64,000 nt of DNA from NCBI RefSeq assembly GCF_900102195.1, contig NZ_FNBE01000017.1:107275-171274 (forward strand), written 5' to 3'. Shown here in pieces: positions 25,029-32,882 of this stretch. The stretch is from Pseudonocardia oroxyli. Lineage in GTDB: Bacteria; Actinomycetota; Actinomycetes; Mycobacteriales; Pseudonocardiaceae. The notes under the pieces are model-generated. The model was given only the letters and a program-made list of their open reading frames with translations. It searched no databases and was not told where the DNA came from. Position 1 is the first letter of the stretch, and every line of letters begins with the position of its first letter. A program made the translations under genes and the position numbers.

Positions 25029-25702
25029 GCGGAGCCCTCTCCGGACGCCTGATCCGACTCCTGATCCGACTCCGACCACGCCTGCTCCAGCGCCTGCACC
25101 AGCACCTCCACCGACTGGGCGCCGGACACGCCGTACCGGCGGTCGAGGACGTAGAACGGCACCCCGCTGATGCCGAGGCTCCGCGCGGTCTCCTCGTCCG
25201 CGCGCACCGCGTCGGTGTACTCCGCAGAGCCGAGCACCCGGTCCACGTCGGCCTCCGGCAGACCCGCCGCCACCGCGACCCGGCGCAGCGCCTCCACGGA
25301 GCCGATCGGCTCGCCGTCCCGGAACAGGGCCGTGACCAGCGCCGACTTGACCTGCGACTGCAGCTCGGCACCGCCGAGATCCCAGGCGAGGTGCAGCAGG
25401 CGGTGGGCGTCGAAGGTGTTGCCGTCCTGCGTGCGGTCGAACCGGATCTCCAGCCCGTCCGCCGCGGCGAGGTCGGCGAGCCGCTGCTCCATCGCCCGCA
25501 CCTGCGGCACGTCCGCACCGATCTTCGCCGACAGCCGCTGCGTGCGGTCGCCCTCGTAGGCGCGGGGCGCGTGCGGGTCCAGCTCGAAGCTGCGGTAGCG
25601 CACCTCCACCTCGTGCGGGAACGCCGCCAGCGCGGCGGCGATCCGCCGGGTGCCCAGGGCACACCACGGGCAGGCGACGTCCGACCAGATCTCGAGCTTC
25701 AC
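24995..25702 (-). CDS. DsbA-family oxidoreductase (FrnE-like)
   Basis: 235 residues of the cytosolic FrnE/2-hydroxychromene-isomerase-like thioredoxin fold. Starts VKLEIWSDVACPWCALG with active-site CPWC. The long helical insert and the cis-Pro motif GISGVPFYVLDRRYGVSGAQ near residue 180 complete the fold. No signal peptide, so probably a cytoplasmic disulfide or thiol-linked enzyme. The GTG at 25702 gives the standard family N-terminus; a GTG at 25741 would add 13 residues without similarity. The last 25 residues are Ser/Gln/Glu-rich and overlap the opposite gene's end. Confidence 0.85.
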   Translation of the reverse strand: MKLEIWSDVACPWCALGTRRIAAALAAFPHEVEVRYRSFELDPHAPRAYEGDRTQRLSAKIGADVPQVRAMEQRLADLAAADGLEIRFDRTQDGNTFDAHRLLHLAWDLGGAELQSQVKSALVTALFRDGEPIGSVEALRRVAVAAGLPEADVDRVLGSAEYTDAVRADEETARSLGISGVPFYVLDRRYGVSGAQSVEVLVQALEQAWSESDQESDQASGEGSAQAGTSSGNAR

Positions 25703-25802
25703 GCTCGGTGACAACCGCCCGCCCGGCACGGCGATTCCCACTCACAGCGCTCTCTCAGCGCGCGCCCACCCGACACCGATCGTGCCGGGCCATGGTGGAG
25801 GG

Positions 25803-26378
25803 ATGGGCGAGGGGCCGGAGCCGGAGCTGGTCGCGCGGGCGAAGGCGGGGGACCGGACGTCGATCGACCGGGTGCTGACGGCGGTGCACCCGTTCGCGCT
25901 GCGGTACTGCCGCGCGCGGCTGGGGCACGCGCTGCCGGGGGTCACGGCCGAGGACCTGGCCCAGCAGGTGTGCCTCGCGGTGCTGCGGGCGCTGCCGCGC
26001 TACGAGGACCGCGGACGGCCGTTCCTGGCGTTCGTCCACCGGATCGCGGTGCGCGAGGTGGCCGACGCCTACCGCGCGGCGGCGCGGGACCCGCTGCTCG
26101 CCGAGCTCGTCCCCGACCGGCCGGACCCGGACGTCGGACCCGAGGAACGGGCGCTGACCGGGGACGACATGCGCCGGGTGCGCCCGCTGCTGAACCGGCT
26201 CACGCCCGCCGCCCGGGAGGTGCTGCTGCTGCGCGTGGCACTCGGCATGTCCGCGGAGGAGACCGCGGCGGTCGTCGGGCGTTCCCCGGGTTCGGTCCGC
26301 ACCATGCAGCACCGTGCGCTCGCCACGCTGCGGTCCGGCGCCGCCGCGATGGTGCGGTCGGCGGTGCCGCAGTACTGA
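25803..26378 (+). CDS. RNA polymerase sigma factor, ShbA/SigD-like
   Basis: 191 residues of the extracytoplasmic/group 3-4 sigma-70 class. Region 2 is clear (ALRYCRARLGHALPGVTAED, LAQQVCLAVLRALPRYEDRG, RPFLAFVHRIAVREVADAYR) and region 4 forms a helix-turn-helix (LTPAAREVLLLRVALGMSAE, ETAAVVGRSPGSVRTMQHRA). The region-2 wording closely resembles actinobacterial ShbA/SigD, which transcribes the principal sigma gene in Streptomyces; that role here is inference. No anti-sigma factor gene is adjacent. ATG 25803 gives the normal N-terminus although GGAGGG abuts it; GTG 25782 in frame is an alternative. Confidence 0.82.
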   Translation: MGEGPEPELVARAKAGDRTSIDRVLTAVHPFALRYCRARLGHALPGVTAEDLAQQVCLAVLRALPRYEDRGRPFLAFVHRIAVREVADAYRAAARDPLLAELVPDRPDPDVGPEERALTGDDMRRVRPLLNRLTPAAREVLLLRVALGMSAEETAAVVGRSPGSVRTMQHRALATLRSGAAAMVRSAVPQY

Positions 26379-26413
26379 GCCCACACCGAGCCGCAGTACC
26401 GAGCCGCAGTACC
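26366..26413 (+). repeat. 13-bp tandem repeat at the sigma gene end
   Basis: GAGCCGCAGTACC occurs twice in exact tandem (26388-26400, 26401-26413). A diverged copy (GCCGCAGTACTGAGC, 26366-26380) contains the stop codon of the sigma gene, so the non-coding copies look like duplications of the gene's 3' end. Confidence 0.75.
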
Positions 26414-26523
26414 GAGCAGGCGCCCCGGCACCCGAGGAATCGGCGCCCACCCCGGCGGGGCCCGGAACGCGCTCGTTACACCGCGGATCACGGCGCGCAA
26501 CCCGGCGGGCTCACCGTGGCCTC

Positions 26524-28230
26524 ATGCACGAGCGGGAACCGTCCGTCGATCTGCTGCGGGCCCCCGGACCCGCGCCGACCGCAGGAATCGGCGTGATCGT
26601 CCCCTTCGACTTCGCGCTGGACCGCGAGCTGTGGCGGTGGGTGCCCGAGGACGCGGCGCTGCACGTCACGCGCACGCCGTTCGTGCCGTCGCCGGTCACC
26701 GCGGAGATGGCGCGGGTGATCTCGGACCCCGAGCCGGTCCAGCGCGCCACGCGGGACGTGCTGGTGCCCGAGCCCGGCGTGGTCGCCTACGCGTGCACCT
26801 CGGGCAGCTTCGTCGACGGCGCGGCGGGCGAGATCGCGCTCACCGGCGTGATCGCGGACGCGGGCGCCCCGCTGGCGCTGACCACGTCCGGCGCGCTGGT
26901 CGAGGCGCTGAAGGTTCTGGGCGCGAGCCGGGTCGCGGTCGTCACGCCCTACGTGGACGACCTGACCGACAAGCTCGCCGCGTTCCTGGCCGCCCACGGG
27001 GTGGAGACCGTCGGGAGCGTGGGGCTGGGGCTGCTCGGCCAGATCTGGCGGGTGACCTACGACGAGGTGGTACGGGCGGTGCGCGCCGCCGACCGGCCCG
27101 AGGCCGAGGCCGTGTTCATCAGCTGCACCAACCTCGCGACCTACGACGTCATCGCTCCGCTGGAACGCCTGCTGGGCAAGCCGGTGATCACGGCGAACCA
27201 GGTCACGGTCTGGGCGGCGCTCCGCGCGGTCGGGCGCCGCGCGGTCGGGCCGGGCCAGTCGCTGGTCACCGGCAGGCAGGGCGCGCCCGCGCACCTGCGG
27301 GTGGTGCCGGACCAGCCGCGGCGCAAGGGTGGCGGGCCCGACGGGCCGCCCGTCCTGCACAAGGTCCGGGTCCGGCTGCCGGACGAGGCGGGGGCCCTGG
27401 CCCGTCTCACCGAGGCCGTCGCACGGGCCGAGGGCAACATCCTTGGCCTCGCGGTCCACGGCCAGGACTCGCGCTCGGTGGTCGACGAGATGTTCGTCGG
27501 CTCCACGGGCAGCGCCGAGGACCTCGCCGAGGCCATCCGCCGCGGCGTGGGCACCGCGGAGCCCGTGCTCGTCACCCCCGCCGACCCGCACGATCTCGTC
27601 GACGCGCCCACCCGCGCGCTGGACCTGGCGGTGCAGGCGATGTCCGGTGGGGATCTCGCCCGCGGCATCGAGGCCCTCGTCCACGCCGACGAGGTCCGCT
27701 ACCAGCCCACCGCGCCGTCGTCGGACCCGCACGTCCTCGCGGTCGCGGCGCCGACCGGCGGGTGGCTGGTCGCGCAGCGGGAGTGGGCGCCGTTCACCGT
27801 GACCGAGCAGGCGCGGGCCGAGGCCTTCGTGCGGGCGGCGGGCGTGGAGCCGGTGCGGCCGCGCTGGGACATCCTGACCCTGTCCGGGGACGAGCTGGTG
27901 GCCGAGCCCGCGACCGGCGAGGAGCTGGGCGCGGTCGAGGAGCTGCTGTGCGAGTGCCTCGCGACGCTGGGGCCGGACGGCGAGCGCACCACCTGGACCG
28001 ACCGCGAGCTGCGGGACCTGCTCATCACCCCGCGGGGGCCGGCGCTCCTGGTCCGGGACGGCGAGCGGGTCGTCGCCCTGGGCGCCGTGGTCGACGGGGA
28101 GGTCGCGGACGAGCACGGGGCCCCGGTCCTGCTCGTCCACCCGCACTACCGCGGCATGCGCCTCGGGCGCTGGCTGCGCAAGCGCCTCGCGGAACGGTCC
28201 GGACGGCCGGCGCCTACGCTCCCCGTGTGA
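26524..28230 (+). CDS. Asp/Glu racemase-fold + ACT + GNAT fusion protein
   Basis: 568 residues in one unbroken frame. Residues about 20-255 resemble maleate isomerase/arylmalonate decarboxylase of the Asp/Glu racemase superfamily; both catalytic cysteines are in place (Cys91 in VAYACTSGSF and Cys201 in AVFISCTNLATYD). Residues about 277-345 form an ACT domain (VLHKVRVRLPDEAGALARLT) that would bind an amino acid. The C-terminal about 100 residues look like an acetyltransferase of the GNAT type (LVHPHYRGMRLGRWLRKRLA, acetyl-CoA loop). ACT-GNAT proteins occur on their own in actinobacteria; the union with a racemase-fold enzyme is unusual. The stop overlaps the next gene's GTG. Confidence 0.8.
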   Translation: MHEREPSVDLLRAPGPAPTAGIGVIVPFDFALDRELWRWVPEDAALHVTRTPFVPSPVTAEMARVISDPEPVQRATRDVLVPEPGVVAYACTSGSFVDGAAGEIALTGVIADAGAPLALTTSGALVEALKVLGASRVAVVTPYVDDLTDKLAAFLAAHGVETVGSVGLGLLGQIWRVTYDEVVRAVRAADRPEAEAVFISCTNLATYDVIAPLERLLGKPVITANQVTVWAALRAVGRRAVGPGQSLVTGRQGAPAHLRVVPDQPRRKGGGPDGPPVLHKVRVRLPDEAGALARLTEAVARAEGNILGLAVHGQDSRSVVDEMFVGSTGSAEDLAEAIRRGVGTAEPVLVTPADPHDLVDAPTRALDLAVQAMSGGDLARGIEALVHADEVRYQPTAPSSDPHVLAVAAPTGGWLVAQREWAPFTVTEQARAEAFVRAAGVEPVRPRWDILTLSGDELVAEPATGEELGAVEELLCECLATLGPDGERTTWTDRELRDLLITPRGPALLVRDGERVVALGAVVDGEVADEHGAPVLLVHPHYRGMRLGRWLRKRLAERSGRPAPTLPV

Positions 28231-28778
28231 CCCTCCCGCACCGCTGGTACCACCCGGACACCACGGCCTACGACGACCGCTGGTCCGGCATGGAGAACCC
28301 CCACGGCGAGGCCGATCTCGTCGCCTCCTACGGGCCCGCGTCCGTGCTCGACGGCGGCTGCGGCACCGGCCGGGTCGCGATCGAGCTGGCGCGGCGCGGG
28401 ATCGCGGTGGTCGGGGTGGACCCGGACGCCGACATGATCGCCGCCGCCCTGGCGAAGGCGCCGGAGCTGCGGTGGCGGGAGGAGGGACTGGAGTCCCTCG
28501 ACCTCCCCGACCGGTTCGACGTGATCGTGCTGGCGGGCAACGTGATCCCGTACGCGGGCGACCGCCCGGGGGTCGTGGCGGGCTGCGTGCGACACCTCGC
28601 CCCGGGCGGGCGCCTGATCGCCGGGTTCACCCTGCAGCCCGGCTGGCCGACCCTCGACGACTACGACGGCTGGTGCGCCGGTCTGTCCCTGGAGGACCGC
28701 TGGTCCACCTGGGACCGCGCGCCCTACACCGGCGGCGCCTACGCCGTCTCCGTCCACACCCGGTCGGCTACCCCGTGA
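28227..28778 (+). CDS. Class I SAM-dependent methyltransferase
   Basis: 183 residues. SAM motif I is SVLDGGCGTGRVAIELARRG, followed by the acidic VVGVDPDADMI (motif II) and DVIVLAGNVIPY (motif IV region). The protein starts HRWYHPDTTAYDDRW, typical of small actinobacterial UbiE/Tam-like methyltransferases whose substrate is unknown. GTG 28227 overlaps the stop of the racemase/ACT/GNAT gene, so the two are translationally coupled and may act on the same compound (inference). Convergent with the next gene over a 57-bp gap without a clear terminator. Confidence 0.85.
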   Translation: MTLPHRWYHPDTTAYDDRWSGMENPHGEADLVASYGPASVLDGGCGTGRVAIELARRGIAVVGVDPDADMIAAALAKAPELRWREEGLESLDLPDRFDVIVLAGNVIPYAGDRPGVVAGCVRHLAPGGRLIAGFTLQPGWPTLDDYDGWCAGLSLEDRWSTWDRAPYTGGAYAVSVHTRSATP

Positions 28779-28835
28779 GGTGAGCGGCGCGGAGGGAGGT
28801 CCTGGATCATCCGCCGGAGATCGTCTCGGGGCGGG

Positions 28836-29615
28836 TCATGCCCGGCAGAGTATTTCGCCGTGCGGCACCATCAACCACCCGTCGGGGCTGTCGCGCCAGG
28901 CCCGCCAGCCCGCGGAGATCTCCTCCAGGTCCGCCCGGGTCGCGAGCCCGCGCTCCACGGCCTGGGTCGCGATGGCCGAGTCGAGGATCCGGTCGGCCCA
29001 CATCCCGCCCCAGGCGGCGCGGGCGTCGGGGGTGGCGTGACACCACACCGAGGCGGTGGGGGTGATCTCGGTGAAGCCGGCCGCGCGGGCCCAGGCGAGC
29101 AGCCGACGGCCCGCGTCCGGTTCGGCGTCGTTGCCGTGCGCGACCGCCCGGTACAGCGCGAGCCAGCGGTCCAGCCGCGGGTCCGCCGGGTACCAGGTGA
29201 AGGCCGCGTAGTCCGCGTCCCGCGCCGCGACGACCCCGCCCGGACGGCACACCCGGCGCATCTCGCGCAGCGCCGCGACGGGATCGGAGAGGTGCTGCAG
29301 GACCTGGTGGGCGTGCACCACGTCCCACGTGTCGTCCGGGTCCGAGAGCGCGTAGACGTCGTCCACCGCGAACTCGGGCCCGGGCCGCCTGCGTGCCTCC
29401 GCCAGCGGCGCCTCGACCACGTCGACGCCCTTGACCCGGCCCGGCGCCACCCGCGCGGCGAGATCGTGGGTGATGCTGCCCGGCCCGCAGCCGACGTCGA
29501 GCAGGTCCAGGCCCGGGCGCAGCAGCGGCAGCAGGTACCCGGCCGAGTTCTCGGCGGTCCGCGCGCGGTGCGAGCGCAGCACGGACTCGTGGTGGCCGTG
29601 GGTGTAGACGTCCAT
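28836..29615 (-). CDS. Class I SAM-dependent methyltransferase (UbiE/DUF-type)
   Basis: 259 residues. Begins MDVYTHGHHESVLRSHRART, carries motif I LLDVGCGPGSITHDLAARV, motif II KGVDVVEAPLAEAR, the post-motif HQVLQHLSDPVAALREMRRV and the motif VCRPGGVVAARDADY. Substrate not known; close relatives are annotated as demethylmenaquinone-type or generic methyltransferases. It lies 7 bp downstream of aroE and 3' of the MSMEG_0570-family gene, forming a three-gene minus-strand unit. Confidence 0.88.
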   Translation of the reverse strand: MDVYTHGHHESVLRSHRARTAENSAGYLLPLLRPGLDLLDVGCGPGSITHDLAARVAPGRVKGVDVVEAPLAEARRRPGPEFAVDDVYALSDPDDTWDVVHAHQVLQHLSDPVAALREMRRVCRPGGVVAARDADYAAFTWYPADPRLDRWLALYRAVAHGNDAEPDAGRRLLAWARAAGFTEITPTASVWCHATPDARAAWGGMWADRILDSAIATQAVERGLATRADLEEISAGWRAWRDSPDGWLMVPHGEILCRA

Positions 29616-29622
29616 CAGCCCG

Positions 29623-30456
29623 TCACGTCCAGTCCCGGACGGCGGCGTCGAGGGCCGCGCGCATCGCGCCCACCGGGCCCTCGTGGCCGGTCATCAGCTC
29701 GACCTGCGCCACGGCCTGGTGCAGCAGCATGTCCAGCCCGCTCGCCACGCGGCAGCCCGCCACCGCCGCGCCCGCGGCCAGGGCCGTGGGCCAGGGCGCG
29801 TACACGACGTCGAGCACCACGGTGCGGTCCCGCCACCGGGCCCCGGCCAGCTCGTCCGCGGCGCCCGCGGGCAGCGTGGAGAGCACGACGTCCGCCCCGT
29901 CCAGCAGGCGTGCGGCCAGCTCGGCGTCGGTCAGCACGCCGCGCACGTCCGGCCGCACGTCGAGGCGTTCGGCGGCGTCGAGCAGCTCGCCCGCGCGGCG
30001 AGGCTCGCGGACGAGCACCGTCGGCTCCGCGGCACCGAGCTCGCGCAGCGCCGCCAGCGCGGCCTGGGCGGTGCCGCCCGCGCCGAGCACGACCGCCTGC
30101 TCGACCTTCTCCACCCCCGCCGCCCGCAGCGCCCCGACGATCCCGACGACGTCCGTGTTGTCGGCGTGCCGCCCGTCCGGGCCCAGGACCAGGGTGTTCG
30201 CCGCCCCGACGGCCTCGGCCAGCGGGGAGACCGTGTCCGCGACGTCGAGCGCGACCCGCTTGAGCGGCATGGTCAGCGACAGCCCCGCCCAGCTCGCGTC
30301 CAGCCCGGCGACGAACCCCGCCAGGTCCGCCTCGCCCGTCTCGACCACCTCGTACGACCAGCCCTCCAGACCCAGGGCGGCGTAGGCCGCGCGGTGCAGG
30401 ACGGGCGAGAGCGAATGTCGGACGGGAGAGCCGAGCACGGCGGCGCGTCGTGTCAC
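29623..30456 (-). CDS. aroE: Shikimate dehydrogenase
   Basis: Reduces 3-dehydroshikimate to shikimate with NADPH in aromatic amino acid synthesis. 277 residues. The N-terminal substrate domain has VLGSPVRHSLSPVLHRAAYA, then WAGLSLTMPLK with the catalytic Lys, and GAANTLV. The cofactor domain has VVLGAGGTAQAALAALRELG, and the C-terminal segment has GLDMLLHQAVAQVELMTG. Asp of DNTDVVGI is the second catalytic residue. GTG start (VTRRAAVLGSPV). It is between a methyltransferase and an MSMEG_0570-like gene rather than the usual mltG/ruvX neighbours, which may be a secondary copy or a local rearrangement. Confidence 0.93.
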   Translation of the reverse strand: MTRRAAVLGSPVRHSLSPVLHRAAYAALGLEGWSYEVVETGEADLAGFVAGLDASWAGLSLTMPLKRVALDVADTVSPLAEAVGAANTLVLGPDGRHADNTDVVGIVGALRAAGVEKVEQAVVLGAGGTAQAALAALRELGAAEPTVLVREPRRAGELLDAAERLDVRPDVRGVLTDAELAARLLDGADVVLSTLPAGAADELAGARWRDRTVVLDVVYAPWPTALAAGAAVAGCRVASGLDMLLHQAVAQVELMTGHEGPVGAMRAALDAAVRDWT

Positions 30457-30468
30457 ACCGGGAAGTAT

Positions 30469-30750
30469 CTACCTGCGGAAGGACTCCAGGGTGACCTGGT
30501 CGGTGGCGGCGAACCGGGCGGCCGCCTGTTCGATGCCCGCCATCGTCGCCACGGACTGGGCGCAGCCGAACCCGTACTTCTGCCGGACGCGCTGGTCGGC
30601 GATCCGCATGCAGGTGCGGCTCGTGTCCACGAACTCGGCGACGGGGTACACCGACCCGGCGTGGAAATGCTCCTCCACGATCAACGACGGCGAGTAGAAG
30701 GTCTGGCGGGAACCGTCCGGCCAGCGGACGTCGAAGAGCACCTCGGGCAC
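30469..30750 (-). CDS. MSMEG_0570-family nitrogen starvation response protein
   Basis: 93-residue protein with the family pattern VPEVLFDVRWPDGS, FYSPSLIVEEHF, AEFVDTSRTCMRIADQRVRQ and KYGFGCAQSV. In mycobacteria the family member belongs to a larger nitrogen-starvation gene set (from memory); here none of those partners is near. The GTG at 30750 gives exactly the family's N-terminus; longer readings run through the palindrome upstream. Gene ends 12 bp before aroE and is likely co-transcribed. Molecular role unknown. Confidence 0.85.
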   Translation of the reverse strand: MPEVLFDVRWPDGSRQTFYSPSLIVEEHFHAGSVYPVAEFVDTSRTCMRIADQRVRQKYGFGCAQSVATMAGIEQAAARFAATDQVTLESFRR

Positions 30751-30794
30751 CCGGCGACGGTAGATCGCGGATGTGACGACCGTGTTGCCCACCC

Positions 30795-30836
30795 CGTGAG
30801 CGGCGATGGTCGCCAGAGCGACCATCGCCGCTCACG
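30795..30836. repeat. Dispersed palindrome, GTGAGCGGCGAT type (copy 2)
   Basis: Perfect 19-bp inverted repeat (30795-30813 and 30818-30836) around CAGA, in the divergent gap between the MSMEG_0570-like gene and the reductase gene. Arms nearly match the palindrome at 12212; the loop matches the convergent-gene family. Confidence 0.88.
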
Positions 30837-30866
30837 AGGTCGGAGGGCCCTGACAGACTCCGCCCC

Positions 30867-31577
30867 ATGGGCACGGTGCTGTTGCTGGGCGGACGGAGCG
30901 AGATCGGGCTGGCGGTGGTGCGGCGGCTCGCGGGGCGGGAGGCGACCCGGATCGTGCTCGCGGCCCGCGGGGGCGTCGAGCCCGTGCCCGAGATCCCCGG
31001 GGCCGCGGTGGAGTCCGTGGACTTCGACGCCGACGACCTGGCCGCGCACCGCCCGCTGGTCGAGGGGACGGGGGAGATCGACGTCGCCGTCGTCGCGTTC
31101 GGGATCCTCGGCGACCAGGCCCGCGCCGAGGCCGACCCGGCGCACGCCGTGCAGGTCGTGCACACCGACTACGTGGCGCACGTGCAGGTCCTGACCGAGC
31201 TCGCGAACCACATGCGGGCCCGGAGCCGCGGCACGATCGTCGTCTACTCGTCCGTCGCGGGCGCCCGGGTCCGCCGCGCGAACTACGTCTACGGCTCGGC
31301 GAAGGCGGGCCTCGACGGTTTCGCCTCCGGCCTGGCGGACGCGCTGCACGGCACCGGGGTGCGGCTGCTCCTCGTCCGGCCCGGGTTCGTGATCGGCCGG
31401 ATGACCGAGGGGATGAGCCCGGCGCCCTTCTCCAGCACGCCCGACCAGGTCGCCGACGCGACCGTCGCCGCCCTGCGCGGCGGGCGGGACGAGGTCTGGG
31501 TCCCGCGGGTGCTGCAGCCGCTGTTCGCGGTGGCCAGGCACCTGCCCCGGGCGCTCTGGCGACGTCTGCCGCGCTGA
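30867..31577 (+). CDS. SDR-family oxidoreductase, DprE2-like
   Basis: 236-residue short-chain dehydrogenase. Rossmann start VLLLGGRSEIGLAVVRRLAG, structural DVAVVAFGILGD and active site SSVAGARVRRANYVYGSAKA with YxxxK. Along its length it resembles DprE2, which reduces decaprenylphospho-2-keto-ribose to decaprenylphosphoryl arabinose for the cell wall, including the C-terminal WVPRVLQPLFAVARHLPRAL. The partner oxidase DprE1 is not adjacent, so this may be a paralogue with another polyprenyl-sugar or unrelated substrate. ATG chosen; no strong ribosome site is seen between it and the palindrome. Confidence 0.82.
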   Translation: MGTVLLLGGRSEIGLAVVRRLAGREATRIVLAARGGVEPVPEIPGAAVESVDFDADDLAAHRPLVEGTGEIDVAVVAFGILGDQARAEADPAHAVQVVHTDYVAHVQVLTELANHMRARSRGTIVVYSSVAGARVRRANYVYGSAKAGLDGFASGLADALHGTGVRLLLVRPGFVIGRMTEGMSPAPFSSTPDQVADATVAALRGGRDEVWVPRVLQPLFAVARHLPRALWRRLPR

Positions 31578-31685
31578 AATCGTTCGACACTTTCGTGACG
31601 GGCCGACAGTGGCGCGTCCGTGATCGTCGTCATAAGGTCGGGTGCGCATCTCCCCCTGTGACGACGACGTCAAGGAGAACGACCA

Positions 31686-32801
31686 GTGCACACTCGCGGA
31701 GCAGTCGTCCGGCAGGCGCCGGGCAAGTACGAGGTCGTCGATCTCGAGGTGGACGACCCGAAGACCGGTGAGATCCAGGTCCAGCTGGTGGCCTCGGGCC
31801 TGTGCCACTCGGACGACCACATCGCCACCGGTGACATCCCCGTCGGCATGTACCCGTTCGCGGGCGGTCACGAGGGCGCGGGCATCATCACGAAGGTGGG
31901 CCCCGGCACCAAGGGGTACAAGGAGGGCGACCACGTCGTCTTCTCGTTCCTGCCCGGCTGTGGCCGGTGTCGCTGGTGCGCCAGCGGCATGCAGAACCTG
32001 TGTGACCTCGGCTCGACCCTGTTGCAGGGCTCCCGCTGGGAGGACCCGACCGACTTCCGGCTGTCCCTCGACGGGCAGCCGGTCGGCCAGATGTGCGGCA
32101 TCTCGACCTTCTGCGAGACCACCACGGTCGCGATCGACTCCGCGGTCGTGGTGCCGGACGACATCCCCCTGGACAAGGCCTGCCTGGTGGGCTGCGGCGT
32201 CGGCACCGGCTGGGGCTCGGCGGTCAACTCCGCGGAGGTCCGGCCCGGCGACACCGTGATCGTGATGGGCATCGGCGGCATCGGCATCAACGCCGTGCAG
32301 GGTGCGCGGCACGCGGGCGCCTCGAACATCATCGCGGTGGACCCGGTGGCCTTCAAGCGCGAGAAGGCGCAGGAGCTGGGCGCCACCCACGCCGTCGAGA
32401 CGATGGAGGAGGCCGCCGAGCTCGGCCGCCAGTTCACCAACGGCCAGGGCGCGGACTCGGCGATCGTCACCGTCGGCGTCACCACGGGCGACCACGTCGC
32501 CCAGGCCTTCAGCGCGATCCGCAAGGCCGGCACGGCGGTCGTCACCGGCCTCGGGGACATCACCGAGGTCGGCGTCCCGATCGCGATCTCCGAGCTCACC
32601 CTGTTCCAGAAGCGCCTGCAGGGCGCCCTGTTCGGCGCCTCGGCGCCCAGCTTCGGCATCCTGCGCCAGCTGGAGATGTACCAGCAGGGCGTGCTCAAGC
32701 TCGACGAGCTGATCACCAAGACCTACTCGCTCGACGAGATCAACCAGGGCTACCAGGACATGCACGACGGCAAGAACATCCGCGGCGTGATCGTCTACTG
32801 A
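31686..32801 (+). CDS. NDMA-dependent zinc alcohol dehydrogenase
   Basis: 371 residues of the actinobacterial MDR family with tightly held NAD(P) that is regenerated in vitro by N,N-dimethyl-4-nitrosoaniline. Catalytic-zinc region LVASGLCHSDDHIATGD (Cys, Asp) and GGHEGAGIITKVG (His, Glu). Structural-zinc cysteines lie in LPGCGRCRWCASGMQNLCD. The nucleotide fold is VIVMGIGGIGINAVQGA. The motifs VVRQAPGKYEVVDLEVDDPK and YQDMHDGKNIRGVIVY are typical of the NDMA group. It oxidises alcohols; in mycofactocin-containing species the family depends on that cofactor system (known), but no mft genes are here. GTG follows AAGGAGAACGACCA. Confidence 0.93.
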   Translation: MHTRGAVVRQAPGKYEVVDLEVDDPKTGEIQVQLVASGLCHSDDHIATGDIPVGMYPFAGGHEGAGIITKVGPGTKGYKEGDHVVFSFLPGCGRCRWCASGMQNLCDLGSTLLQGSRWEDPTDFRLSLDGQPVGQMCGISTFCETTTVAIDSAVVVPDDIPLDKACLVGCGVGTGWGSAVNSAEVRPGDTVIVMGIGGIGINAVQGARHAGASNIIAVDPVAFKREKAQELGATHAVETMEEAAELGRQFTNGQGADSAIVTVGVTTGDHVAQAFSAIRKAGTAVVTGLGDITEVGVPIAISELTLFQKRLQGALFGASAPSFGILRQLEMYQQGVLKLDELITKTYSLDEINQGYQDMHDGKNIRGVIVY

Positions 32802-32823
32802 CTCGACCCGCGGCTGCGCCGCC

Positions 32824-32865
32824 CGTGAGTGGTGAGTGGTGCCAGAGCACCACTCACCACGCACG
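32824..32865. repeat. Convergent-gene palindrome, CAGA loop (copy 2)
   Basis: Inverted repeat with 19-bp arms (32824-32842, 32847-32865; one mismatch) and loop CAGA between the ends of the alcohol dehydrogenase and NAD kinase genes. Confidence 0.9.
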
Positions 32866-32882
32866 AGCGGCGGAGCCGCAGA

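Noticed and set aside
26524..28230. Two or three separate genes or a frameshift in the racemase/ACT/GNAT region
   Set aside because: The frame is continuous, with no internal start or ribosome site at the domain borders and normal codon use throughout.
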